Source: Campanula takesimana (lineage: Eukaryota > Streptophyta > Magnoliopsida > Asterales > Campanulaceae). From it: a stretch of 64,000 nt of DNA. Positions within the stretch are counted from its first letter, which is position 1. Every line of letters begins with the position of its first letter. A program made the position numbers and the translations under genes. The notes beneath the pieces were generated by a model. That model was not told the origin of the DNA. It worked only from the letters and a program-made list of their open reading frames with translations, and ran no database searches. This document shows positions 19,537 through 30,197 of the stretch, in pieces. The stretch is taken from positions 124,001-188,000 of the forward strand of contig JAOWBW010000163.1 in the NCBI GenBank assembly GCA_026119855.1, written 5' to 3'.

Positions 19537-22119
19537 GCAACCTGCGGGTCCGGTCTCACGCAAGAAAGAAGATATGTTTAGCCCTACCGCGTTATGGTGA
19601 TTGGCCTTCATCTCGAACTTGTCAAGACATCTTTGTACGATTCATTTGCCAATGAATTAATCACCAAAAAGATTGAACAACTTTCTTAGATTTGGAATCA
19701 TTTCGCGATCCTTGTCGAGTCTAGGGACTTCTATTCTTTCTGTATACTCCCAATTTCTTGCAATCAAATTGGGGTTTTCCTTCTCTTCTCTCTTAATGAC
19801 TTACTTGCCTTCGCGAGTCATTCAATTCAATAAAAAAATACATGTCAATACTAGGGACACTTCCCTAGTCAAGTCAATGTCACTCATCATTAGTGACAAA
19901 AGGTCTCCACCGCAAAATCACATGTCTTATCTCCTCAGCTAGAGTCAATGCACACTTCCTCATCAATTGAGCCAAAAAAAAAAAATGAAATGAAAAAATG
20001 ATGAAGACGCAAAAGAGATGCCCGCTAGATTGAAAACCCGAAAGGGCGGCCTAGGCAAAAAACAGGGTGCGTCATAAAAAAAATGAGAGAGTGAGAGAGA
20101 GAAGGGAAAGAGAAATGGAGATCCCCGGCCTTTAAAGAAGACAAGTTCTACATTGAATCTCCTCAGCAAGTCAATTCCCCACCGAGTCAACTTTGGGATT
20201 GCAAAAGGCTCGACAAGATATAGCACCATCAAAGGTTGTCTTGGGTTATCGGCATCATTCTCCAGCAGTGTGCATTTTTGGGTTCATGAAAAGAAGGCCC
20301 GTGGTAACCAAGATCCATCCAAGAACAAGCCCATCATAAAAGGGCACGAGGTTGCACAAATAATCCCTAGCTAGTCAATTGGCTTGGGCAGCAAATGGCA
20401 ATAACATGTGTCTCAGTTTTCAAGGCTTCTTCAAGTATGTGCTTCTAAAGTACGCCGAAAGGCTCCCGAGAAATGGAGTAGCTCTTGCCATATCCTCTCA
20501 TGTTTATTCCCTCACACGAGGACGAGTCACTCTTGCTTTGCTCAACAAATGGTGACGCCCTAGGGGCTATGTGACTCAAGAACAAGGGATTCTTTTGCTT
20601 CATTTGGCAATCAATACGCCCTAGGGGCTATGCTCAAGAAAGATGTGTGAGACTATCCTCAAAGTCCCTCAAAAGGGATGTCAAAAAGCCCTCTTGTCAT
20701 GTGTGCCCGTGCTCGTTTCCCCAATCAAGGGTGGACCTTTCTCGCAATCAATGATGGCACTCTAGGGGCTACGGTCAAGTCTTAAAGGCTCCCTCGGCAA
20801 AGAGCAATTAACTCCCCAGCAGTATCCCCAGCCAGGTCATGTGCAACATTGGAAGCTCCCTCAATTCGACACCGAAGGTCTCAACGGGCTTCGCAATCTA
20901 CAATCTTTTGGGCTACGGCATTACAGTAATTCAAGCAAAGGGCAGTATTAGGGCTTCGCGACCGACAGTCTTTTGGGCAACAATACTCGAGCAAGTGAAA
21001 TGTGGAGTAGTCTTATGGCTCCATGAGAACAATCAAGATTCAAGGGTCTCTCAACACTTCAAAGGCCTCTTGGTTTTAAATGAAGACTCCGATGTTATGA
21101 ATGAAGTTGATGATTTTTGTTAGAACTTTCAACGAGATCATGAAGAAAGTCTTAGAGAAAAGGAAAAAGATTCAATATGCTAAACTCTAATCAAAACAGG
21201 GTTATAGCGGGAAATGCCACGGCTAATCCCAATGTTTCTGCAATTCAGCACCCCCTTCTCCAAGATCAAAAGCACAAGGTGCAGCTCAGATAAAGTTGGG
21301 CCACAGCACTAGTTGCATCCGAAGATCCGTCATTAGTTCAACTCAAGAAGAGTCAAGCAAGCATACTCATTTGAGACTTTATCACGCCAAGACCTTATCC
21401 TCCGCGACCTCGACGGCACCGCAAGACATTACTGCATCCTTTGACATAAGCCCTCAGCCATTTGGGTATCAACCACAATGAGGCCATTCATCTCCCCAGT
21501 AAGAGCAAGAAGGAGATCTCTATCAAGAATTCTACCAAACGGTACATCCGCTCTCAATGCCGAGCCAATCACGAGATAATTTGGGGTTTTACAATGAAAG
21601 GTCTTCACATCTCGCCATCTACAAGCCCACGACACTTGGGGATTTGCAATCTCTCGAATCTTGGCATCAACGATCTCCTCTTGGGGCTTGCTCACTACAA
21701 CAACAAAGGGCGATTTACTCGAATGGTCCAAGAGCTGATTTATCTTGGAGCTATGCAAGTCCCTCAAAATTTGGCATCAAAGGCATTCTGGGGGCTTTAC
21801 AATCAGCAACCCCTCATCTCGGCATCAAAAGCCTTTTTGAAGCCCCATAACCGACAAATCTCTTGGGGCTAGACATCAATCTTCGTTGGGCACACCAGCG
21901 ACAACAGAATTCAAGCGAGGCAATCCAGACTTCGACTGAGCATGACTTGATCTTGGGTTGGCTTTACAAACACACAATGGCTAAAATAGTTCACCCACGA
22001 AAAAAAAAAAAAAAAAAAAAAAGATTTTTTCTTTCTTTTTCTCTTTCTATGTGCAAAATTATGTGCTTTACTTTGCTTTGCTCCTAGCTTTTCCTCCAGC
22101 ATTCTCCATCATCCTTGAA

Positions 22120-22154
22120 CTACGCTGGTCTGATTCTCTTAAAGGGATACGTAG
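22120..22154 (+). other. CTACG...CGTAG stem-loop, copy B
   Basis: Outer stem as in copy A; inner stem TCTCTT/AAAGGGA (one T-G pair); 5' bulge CTGGTCTGA. GGCAGCC follows. Confidence 0.6.
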
Positions 22155-22604
22155 GCAGCCTTTGGCATGACCAACCCATCATCCAGAGTACCATCTCGCC
22201 AACCCATCATCAAGAGCATTCTCTCATCAACATCCAAAGAATGGACATTCTCCATCAAAGCATCCTCCGCGGACATCAGAAATCCATCTCCACTCAAGCG
22301 GCAATGGTAAGCGAAGGTATGAATACATCCAATGCTTTCCTCAAAATCACACCGCACACAAGATCACTCTCTACATTCTTACTTCTCTCTCATTGCAAGA
22401 GTATTCCAAAATCCCATCACACCACGAGCACAATTTCTCTCTCTTCATTTCACACTTCATGCATCTTCTTGCAAGAACACATATAGCTGTCAAGCACACA
22501 CATAACAGGTACCACCACAATGTCAACAGCATCCGCTACTCAAGGCACTTCATCCCCACCAGAAAGTGGTCAACCATGCCCACACCCCATAAAGTCAACA
22601 ACAT

Positions 22605-23070
22605 AAGCTCCCATGAGCTCCAAGTCGGCAACTCGGTCCATATCGAGACAAGCTCCCATGAGCTCCAAGTCGGAAACTTGGTCCATATCGAGACAAGCTC
22701 CCATGAGCTCCAAGTCGGAAACTCGGTCCATATCGAGACAAGCTCCCATGAGCTCCAAGTCGGCAACTCGGTCCATATCGAGACAAGCTCCCATGAGCTC
22801 CAAGTCGGCCACTCGGTCCATATCGAGACAAGCTCCCATGAGCTCCAAGTCGGCAACTCCGTCCATATCGAGACAAGCTCCCATGAGCTCCAAGTCAGCA
22901 ACTCAGTCCATATCGAGACAAGCTCCCATGAGCTCCAAGTCGGCAACTCGGTCCATATCGAGACAAGCTCCCATGAGCTCTAAGTCGGCAACTCGGTTCA
23001 TATCGAGACAGGCTCCCATGAGCTCCAAGTCGGCAACTCGGTCCATATCGAGACAAGCTCCCATGAGATC
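22605..23070 (+). repeat. 45-bp minisatellite, about 10 copies, 3' region of Tat-1
   Basis: The unit starts AGCTCCCATGAGCTCCAAGT and ends CGGTCCATATCGAGACA. Because 45 is divisible by 3, several frames on both strands stay open as 15-residue repeats; these are artefacts. It lies about 185 bp before the 3' LTR. Expansion of repeats at this place is known for Tat/Ogre elements and has seeded satellites in other plants. Confidence 0.95.
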
Positions 23071-23235
23071 CAATACAACACTCCAGCAAAAGACGCTCAC
23101 ACAGGGAGCGCACCCCTATCTCTAGCAATTTCAAATTATTGCTTTCATCGAATCTTTGCTTTCTTTTCTTTCTCTTTCTTTGTCGATGTCCTCGGCGGGT
23201 GTTTTTACTTTCGTCGACGCATTTTGCTTCGCAAT

Positions 23236-23254
23236 CCACATCGCCGAGGGGCTC
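23236..23254 (+). other. Polypurine-tract region of Tat-1
   Basis: GCCGAGGGGCTC directly precedes TGTAGACACC of the 3' LTR; the inverted relative has the same GAGGGGCTC at its LTR edge (31434-31442). Confidence 0.65.
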
Positions 23255-24549
23255 TGTAGACACCCCGCCTTGGACCTCTCACCCCGATTGCATACAAAGT
23301 ATTTTTATTTAACTTATTTTCATTAATTTCTGTTACTTCGGTTAAAGTTCCTAACTGATTCCGTTAGTTTTGAACTAAACTGCATAACATAGTTAACTTT
23401 TAGGGTCATTCTGTCATTTTTCACCCGCGGGCGCTTCCGGCACTGCCAGTGAGCCCCGCGCGCGTCCCGCCCCAAAAGCCGGACCCGCGCGCTTCCCACT
23501 TTGGCAGTAACGGATTGCACCTTATTTCCCTCCCTTTTCTTATTTACAAACATCTTTTCTTGATCACAAAAAACCATCTTTTTACATCCACATTCATCCC
23601 CCCTTTTCTCATTAACTCCCAATCCCAAATTCTAAGCCTTTTCCCAAAAAACTAATATTTCTTTCATTTATTATTTGATTTCCTTTATTTCTTTTATTTT
23701 TCTTTTATTCCTTTATCTTATTTGTGATTGGCCCATTCCATTTCACATGGATGACCAATTTCCCTCCATCATTTCCCTCTCTTTTTTACCTATAAAAACC
23801 ATCATCTTCTACCTTGGAAAAGGACTTCCTTTTGGACTCCAACCTTGATTCACCAACTACATTATACACAAATTCTCCCAACAAGAGTTCTTAGTAACAA
23901 GACTCTACACAAATTGTTCTACAACAATTTCATTACAACAACAACACTTTCAAGTCAAGGTTCCAAGTCCTCTTTCTCAAGGTACAACTCCATTTTCTTC
24001 CTTTGTTTTCTTCTTCTTGATGTATGCAATCCCCATTAATGGGATATGACCAACATGACTACTTCACACATTGAAGTTAGTTAAGGTTATCTCCCTACAT
24101 TTTAATCTTAACTTTAATTCACCATGTTAATTTCTCTTCATCTCTTAATGTAATTCTTTAACATTACTTGTTACATGTAATCTTTATCATTAAATAAATA
24201 AAATAATTCTATTTTATTTCCCCTTTATTTCCCCTTTTTCTTCTCATCACAATTTTTAGCACATTTCTATTTAATTAATTGAAGGACATGTAAATATTAG
24301 AACACCAATAGTAGCAAGACCCGCGTAAGCGGGGCGGAGTGGGTGTTTAAGTACTTCCCACTCCGTCACCTAACCCCCGAACCCTTCTCTCCCGAATCTC
24401 TGGTTTTGTACATAAATTAGGCTATTTCTAGGTTTTTCTTATGTTCCTTTAAAAACATAGGTGGCGACTCTAAACAATCTAAAAACAAGTTAGACATCCT
24501 AGGATAATTCACCGCTCTAGCCAAGCCGTGGTTCCCCGGGGTATCTACA
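23255..24549 (+). repeat. 3' LTR of Tat-1
   Basis: 1295 bp, about 99% identical by eye to the 5' LTR. It carries the same U3 hairpin (CGCGCGCTTCCCAC at 23486-23499) that is complementary to the leader. It ends GGGGTATCTACA, followed by the GGCAC duplication. Confidence 0.93.
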
Positions 24550-24554
24550 GGCAC

Positions 24555-25225
24555 CATTAGTTCTGTGATATCAATTTATTTGTTTATATTGAACTGAAAT
24601 TGCTTAATTTCTTTCATTTTTAGGCCGGTGATACAGTTGTTATTAAAAGTATTGTGAATGTTTCTGAAACAATAGCAATCGGGATTGTGGAAAGTACTGA
24701 TCCTTTAAAAGAAGTGGAAGGTGAACAAATTGGTTCAGGATATTGGGAGGTTTATATTAGTTGTGCAGTTAAGGATGATGAGAGGTTAATTAGACCATAC
24801 AGACAGATGAGAACTATTGGAGATGCAGTAGGCGCACACGTTGTTTGGCCTGCACCATTTGTGGTACGTTTATTGTCAATTATTTTTTCTTTAACAATTT
24901 TATAGACTATCAAAATTCGAACTGAAATGTAGTCTTCATCCACCTGTCTCCATAATACATTTGTGACCATTTCTATGTGGAAAACAAAAATACTATGGTG
25001 TAGTTGTATACTCTTATTAGCCATGGATGTTCATCATTTCCCCTGTAACTTTTTTTTTCTTTTATGTTTATTTCTTCATTGCAGATCTCAAAGGATAAAG
25101 ATGCTCGATTTAAAATGTTTAATGATCAGTTCAGTTCACAATTCACAATTCACAGCTTCATAGTTAAGACCATAGATTTGTTTGAGGGATATGAAATAAA
25201 TATATGGATTCATTATTTATATTAT
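24555..25225 (+). pseudogene. CACTA-borne gene, 3' exons (DUF8039-like domain)
   Basis: Resumption of the gene split by Tat-1. The exon at 24624-24863 (after TTTTTAG, before GTACGT) is open in phase 0 and reads AGDTVVIKSIVNVSE..., then IAIGIVESTDP, GYWEVYISCAVKDDERLIRPY and IGDAVGAHVVWPAPFV. This pattern (A/G-x-V around a 'dp' turn, L-x-RP, W-P near the end) is that of the C-terminal domain seen in plant CACTA proteins, which I call DUF8039-like from memory. A last exon (25085-25225, after GCAG) begins ISKDKDARFKMF and ends at a TGA. This part has no internal stops and is better preserved than the 5' exons. Confidence 0.55.
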
Positions 25226-25409
25226 TGAAATCTAGTTGACATTCTTATATTTTTATTGCCGCGGCAAATTTTATTCGGTACGGAGGGGAAAAGATTGTTA
25301 ATTAACATTAATATTTTTTGTTACTTTTTATTTCATTTTTCGTATCTGAATTTTGTAGCCTTTTGAATAATAAGGTATATAAATGTAAAAAGTAAAAAAT
25401 ATTGTCATT

Positions 25410-25445
25410 ATAAAGCTATTTTTATAGGACAAATGAAATATTACG
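25410..25445. repeat. 36-bp direct repeat of 12951-12985
   Basis: ATAAAGCTATTTTTATAGGA and the next 16 bases match 12951-12985 with a single T indel. The truncated LTR begins at the very next base. Confidence 0.8.
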
Positions 25446-26910
25446 TGTAACGACCCCAAAACCCGTTCCTATTTATTTTATATTTTTGGGGATTTTAATT
25501 TGACATTATGTGTGCATTTTATGTGTTGCATCATATTTTATGATTTGCACATCTTACTTGATTATTTGTATTATTTACTTAGTTAGTAATAATAATGATT
25601 AAGGGAGTTAATTGATTAAGTTCAAACTCTAGGGTCCTCTGTGAAAATATAAGTTCAGGGGTTAAAGTGTTAAAAATGAAACTTGGGTGACCAAAATAAG
25701 AAAATGGGGTAAAAAAATCTCTTATAACTTATCCTTCTTCTCCCTTTCTCTGTGTTAATTTTTCACAGCAACTTTTCCTCGTTCAACTTAGGGTTAGGAG
25801 AAAAGGTAAGTTCAAGCTTGGTCTAGGTCTTAGGTGATATCCTAGAGTACCTAGAGGGTTGTTGTGGAACACCCTAGTGTTTGAAATTGGTTCCCTTGTG
25901 AACAAATGTGTTATGGAATGTGAATAAGTGTTACATGGGGTATTGTTGAACATCTATTGATGTGTGTTGGATTGGTTCATCTTTGTGATGTATTTGGCTT
26001 GATTCCTTACTTTAGAATCATTGCCCCTGGTTGTTGTTTAAGCAAGTATTCATTACTATGCTCGTTTGGAAGTCCAGCTGGTACTTGTTGTAAAGTCGGG
26101 CAGTGGTAGGGATTATAATGGCACACGAGCCAAGTTCATTGTAAGGCTTCTACCATTGGTTTCCCATTTTTAACCCCCTTCATTGGGCCATGGATTGGGT
26201 CTGGGCTAGCTCTCCTTTGTGTGAGTTTAGTCACCGTTTGGGTTATGACTATGTGTCATTTTCCCCCTCTTGTTGTTGTTGTTGTTGTTTGGTTCATGAA
26301 CCGGTTTCAGCCCTTTGGTGCTGCTCAGTTGATACCTCTCAGATGGTTATATGTTTGATTCGAGAACCTTGGCTCAGTATCCACGTATGAATGTTTATTT
26401 CCGCCTTATGTGTGGTATGATGAGTTGGTCGTTATTTCCAACCGGTATGGGACGGTTGGCGATAGGGAGCCTCTCATGTTATGTGCTATGTGGATGTTTA
26501 TTGACATTGTTCAATTCCGAGTATCATTTCAGCATGTAACGTAGTTGCATTTTAGTAGCTTACTGAGATTCATTCTCACCCTTATTTGTTTACTGTTTTA
26601 GATAAAGGAGAGCCCAGGGGATAGGTCACTGCACAAGGGAGGACGTCGAGGTGGTGATTTTGGGTAAGACCTTTTGGGATATGTGTTATGTAAAGGCTAC
26701 ATTATGTAAATGTATAACTTTTGGGTAGTGTACCCGTGACTTTATCTTTGTATCACCTATTTTTGGAACATGTTGGTGAGTTGTAAATTTGTAAGTAAAG
26801 TGTGTAAGCCTTATGGCTAAGTACTTTGGATTGTGAAAGTTTGTTTATGTAGAAATGAAATCAAGTTTCAAGTAAATGTGTTTGGTTATATGAAACTTTT
26901 ATGAAAGTAC
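25446..26910 (+). mobile_element. Truncated chromovirus-type LTR
   Basis: It starts TGTAACGACCCC, like the solo LTR at 38393 (TGTCACGACCC). It shares with that LTR a stretch of about 90 bp around ACCGGTATGGGACGGTTGGC (26440-26470 versus 40589-40619) and the GTAGTTGCATT...TTACTGAGATT block. The right end is missing; the inverted Tat LTR begins exactly at 26911. It has a GTAAGT donor at 25806 and an AG acceptor at 26600-26601 that match the putative LTR intron in the other two. No coding region. Confidence 0.75.
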
Positions 26911-27331
26911 TGTAGATACCCCGGGGAACCACGGCTTGCCTAGAGCGGTGAAAAGAGATAAAATAAAAAAGAAAAACAAAATAGAAGGGGCTATCACCAT
27001 GGAAAAGTAAAAGTCCCATTTTCTTTTCACCTCAAATGTTCTATTTTCCTTTCTTTCCTTACAAAGTAGATAAACGGCAGCAACCCATGACAACTACGAT
27101 GGAGCAATCCACTGCAACAACTATAAAGGAGTAATCCACCGCAATGAGCTACAAAGAACAACTCACCTCAAACGAACCTCACACCCCTAAACTCAAAACC
27201 CAACTTCATCGTCAACCGACCAACCACTCAAAGCCAAACATAACCTACCTTGGGCCAACTTTCTTTCTTTTCTTTCCTCCCACACATACCCACTAAAACC
27301 CGACACCATCGTCAAGCGGGTCATCCCCGAA

Positions 27332-27370
27332 CTACGCGGACCTGAGCTCCTCACCTTGAGGAGAACGTAG
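27332..27370 (+). other. CTACG...CGTAG stem-loop, copy C
   Basis: Outer CTACG/CGTAG; inner CTCCTC/GAGGAG (six pairs); 5' bulge CGGACCTGAG. Confidence 0.6.
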
Positions 27371-27816
27371 ACAACCTCCCGGTTCGGTCCAAAATATACA
27401 CAACCCACCTTGAGCCAATTTCCTTTCTCTTCTCTCTTCCCCATATATTTCTACTTCTGATCTCTTCACTCACAATTGATCAAAACATTTATTATTTCGA
27501 GACTACTTATCTAAAACATAATCATAAGATGCATAACTAATCAACGAGGTCCATTCTCGAGCAATCAAATGAGAATCTTGAATAAAACAATTTTCAAATG
27601 TCTCGACAAGTCTTCCGTTCTACAATCTAGGAAAGAGCTAAACACTTACTTTATGTCAAAGCAGGGGCTTCCTCCCTTTTGTACATATATACACTCAGTT
27701 ACCCAAAAAGTCAAAATGTGAGTACTATCTCTCTCTCTCTCTTACTTTCCCCAAAATGCCCCCGCATGTTTTCAAACAATTCTCTTTTCCTTTTTTTGAG
27801 TCGACTGAATGATTTC

Positions 27817-27849
<33 letters not shown>

Positions 27850-28369
27850 CGCAAAAGAGATGCCCGCTAGATTGAAAACCCACAAGGGCGGTCTAGGCAG
27901 AAAAAAGGGTGCGTCTTAAAGGAGGTAGGATACCCCGTTCTACGCCCTTATCGAACTGGGGCTTCCCCAACAGGATGGGTCGACTATGTGTTTTCTCGGA
28001 GAATACCGAGATCCCAACAAGGATATACTTAGAAGAAGGGCATCCCTCATCATCAAGCTTAACGTAGAATTTCTCAAAGGAGGGAGGGTACCCGCTCACC
28101 AAATTAGAGAATCCCCAACGAAATGGGTCGACTATGTGGTTTCTCGGAAAATACCGGAGCTTCAACAAGGATATACTTAGCAGAAGGGCATCCCTCCTCG
28201 TCAAACTCGGCACGAGGCGAGCTCTTTGAATTGGTTAGAATCATAATTAATTATAAGGCATCTTTGTAAAATAATAACACTTTCAAAAGTTTTCTCTTCT
28301 CCGACACATTGTTTATAAATCCGCACTCTCGGTCTTCACAAAATTGTAAAAATATCTTCGGTCCGTCTA

Positions 28370-29910
28370 GGACCCATCTATGTGATTCCCAGAGTTGACT
28401 CGGTCCTTTACCCTATCTCCTACACTTTAGGGAACCTTTAGGACTAAACCCTTAACTCTCTAGGTCCCAAGCCTACCCGGTAAGTCTTACCTAGGTTACA
28501 CCATAACTCCTTAGGTCCCGAACCTACCCGGTGAGTCTTACCTAGATTACATCATAACCCCTTAGTTCGACCTTCCGCAAGTTTGTAGCATGACCCCTTA
28601 GGCCTTAAACCGGTTCTACCCAGACCTTCAAACCTTAAACCAGTTAGCCAAAGCCAAGTCCTTAGGATGAACCATTAGGTCCCGAACCTACCGGTCCCAA
28701 GCCTACCCGATCTCCTAGATCTCAAACCTACCAACACATACTCGTCCTTACCCTATCTAGCCCATAGCTCTCTTATCCTCCTAGGTCCAGCCTCTTAGAT
28801 CTACCCAGTCTAACCTGTTGAACGATCCCTTAGATCCCAAGTCCATGCAAGGCCGCCAAACACCTACCTTATAGGTCTCTAGCATATCCGATTCACACCT
28901 TAGGTCTCAACTCCTAAACCCTTTAGATCACAAAACTGTCTACCCTCTAAGTCTATAACCTTAGAGCTCGTCCCTTAGAACTCTTTAGTTCCCAAGCCTT
29001 CTTGGTCTGACCAACTAAATCTATGTTATCCATACTTCTTGGGTCTAAACCCCTCTACAAAACCTAGCGTCACCCATTAGCCGCGAGAGACTACTTAGCC
29101 TGACCTTCACCCCTTAGGTCTCCAACCTACTTAATCCAAGTCGAGTCCAAACCTCGAACCTACGCGATCCTCTCCTCAAACTCCATGGATCTCAAACATC
29201 GCTCCCCCAATGAGCCTAAACCTCGAACATGCTCAAGCACATAGGATCTCCTGCGTACCGCGCCATGCCATAGACCCGTCCGGTCAGAACTCGTGCGCTT
29301 AACACCTTTGGGGTCCCATCCCTAGCCTACCTTCACAATCGCCGAACAAGCTTGGTCACGCGCAATGACCTCTAAGACAAACTTAGGTCCTAAGCATACC
29401 CAATCCAACTTAGGCACCTATTGTACTCGAGCAAAGTCTTGGACACTCAATCCCTTTACCTAAAGCGCCAACATGGTCACATGTCCAGACCCATTTCTCG
29501 CACACGGCTCACACCTAGCACACCTTAGAGCCCAAACCCGACATGCGTATTAGATACTAGGATCATCCAATCCCAATCCATTTCTCCTTGGCCGACCTCA
29601 AGCCTGCTTGGTCCTAATCCATAACGCGGTTTCTCTAGGACAAAAGACTTACCCGCTTGAAAGCCTTATGTCCCAATGCTACCCTGCCTAGCCTTCGATC
29701 TCCTAGATCTCACGCCTACCATTCCATTAGGCCCCGGTCTCCTTAACATATGTCTGAGTCTTACCCTAGCTAAACCCTAGAACTTTAGCCTAGGTCTAAT
29801 ATATCGTGCCTATCCAGCCACGAGGTATCAAACTCATTTGCCCCAAACCGCAACACTCTTAGACCTCAAACTTGCTCGGTCTAAACCAAGACAAACCTTC
29901 AAATGCTTTC
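28370..29910. repeat. Degenerate minisatellite-like tract (TTAGGTCCC...CCTACCCGG)
   Basis: 1.5 kb of low-complexity text built from decayed CTTAGGTCCCGAACCTACC units. The clearest pair, about 51 bp apart, starts at 28471 and 28522. No frame is open for any length. It resembles an old tandem array that has drifted. Confidence 0.6.
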
Positions 29911-29914
29911 GGTC

Positions 29915-30195
29915 TCCAAACCCTAGCCTTAAACCTAGGTAAACACATTCTCTAAACCCTAGCCTCAAGCCTAGGTAGTCATATCATTCTCTCTGAACCC
30001 TAGCCTCAAGCCTAGGTAATTACATCCTTCCTAAACCCTAGCCCCGAGCCTAGGTAGTTACATCCCTTCCAAACCCTAGCTTAGAGCCTAGGTATTTACA
30101 CCCTTGCTAAACCCTAGCCTTGATCCTAGGTAGTCACGTATCCTCTCTAAACCCTAGCCTCAAACCTAGGTAGTCATATCATTCTCTCTGAACCC
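29915..30195. repeat. Telobox-like minisatellite, about 8 units of 38-44 bp
   Basis: Units read CTAAACCCTAGCCTCAAGCC then TAGGTAGTCACATC with small changes. Each has an AAACCCTAG telobox-like core and a CCTAG...CTAGG inverted pair. The unit length varies. Confidence 0.88.
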
Positions 30196-30197
30196 TA

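Larger units (their letters stand above)
18907..22604 (+). other. Long non-coding interior of Tat-1
   Basis: About 3.7 kb without a believable ORF. It contains A/T homopolymers (18976-18997, 19289-19314, 19369-19399, 21999-22022), two CTACG stem-loops (19500-19536, 22120-22154), a conserved block with GACGCAAAAGAGATGCCCGC near 20007, and decayed text that could derive from a lost pol. The same order is seen inverted in the element at 31434-34983. Short open frames here are not conserved between the two copies. Confidence 0.6.
15326..24549 (+). mobile_element. Non-autonomous Tat/Ogre-like LTR retrotransposon, complete (Tat-1)
   Basis: A full-length 9.2-kb element: 1.3-kb LTRs (TGTAGACACC...GGTATCTACA), a primer-binding site, one short gag-like ORF, a long non-coding interior, a 45-bp minisatellite and a polypurine tract. 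Target duplication GGCAC (15321-15325, 24550-24554) is perfect. No protease, RT, RNase H or integrase is present, so it must be mobilised in trans. By eye the LTRs differ at roughly 1% of sites plus one 10-bp indel, making this among the youngest insertions here. The gag zinc motif, the TGGCGACTC primer site and the 3' tandem repeats place it in the Tat/Ogre clade of Ty3 elements. Confidence 0.88.
26952..30197 (+). other. Tat-like plus-strand block interrupting the Tat-2 LTR
   Basis: Flanked by the two parts of the Tat-2 LTR (26911-26951 and about 30198-31433) but with no LTRs or clear target duplication of its own. It contains a CTACG stem-loop (27332-27370), an A run (27816-27844), the GACGCAAAAGAGATGCCCGC block at 27848, a twofold repeat around GGGTCGACTATGTG (27977 and 28125), then 1.8 kb of degenerate repeats. 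The motif order copies Tat-1 in plus orientation, so this is probably a fragment of another Tat element. No gene. Confidence 0.5.

Noticed and set aside
22393..23263. Long open frames on both strands with 15-residue repeats
   Set aside because: They follow from a 45-bp tandem repeat (a multiple of three); all frames stay open and no start or domain supports a gene.
29915..30195. Interstitial telomere
   Set aside because: AAACCCTAG occurs once per 38-44 bp unit, not as a tandem TTTAGGG run.
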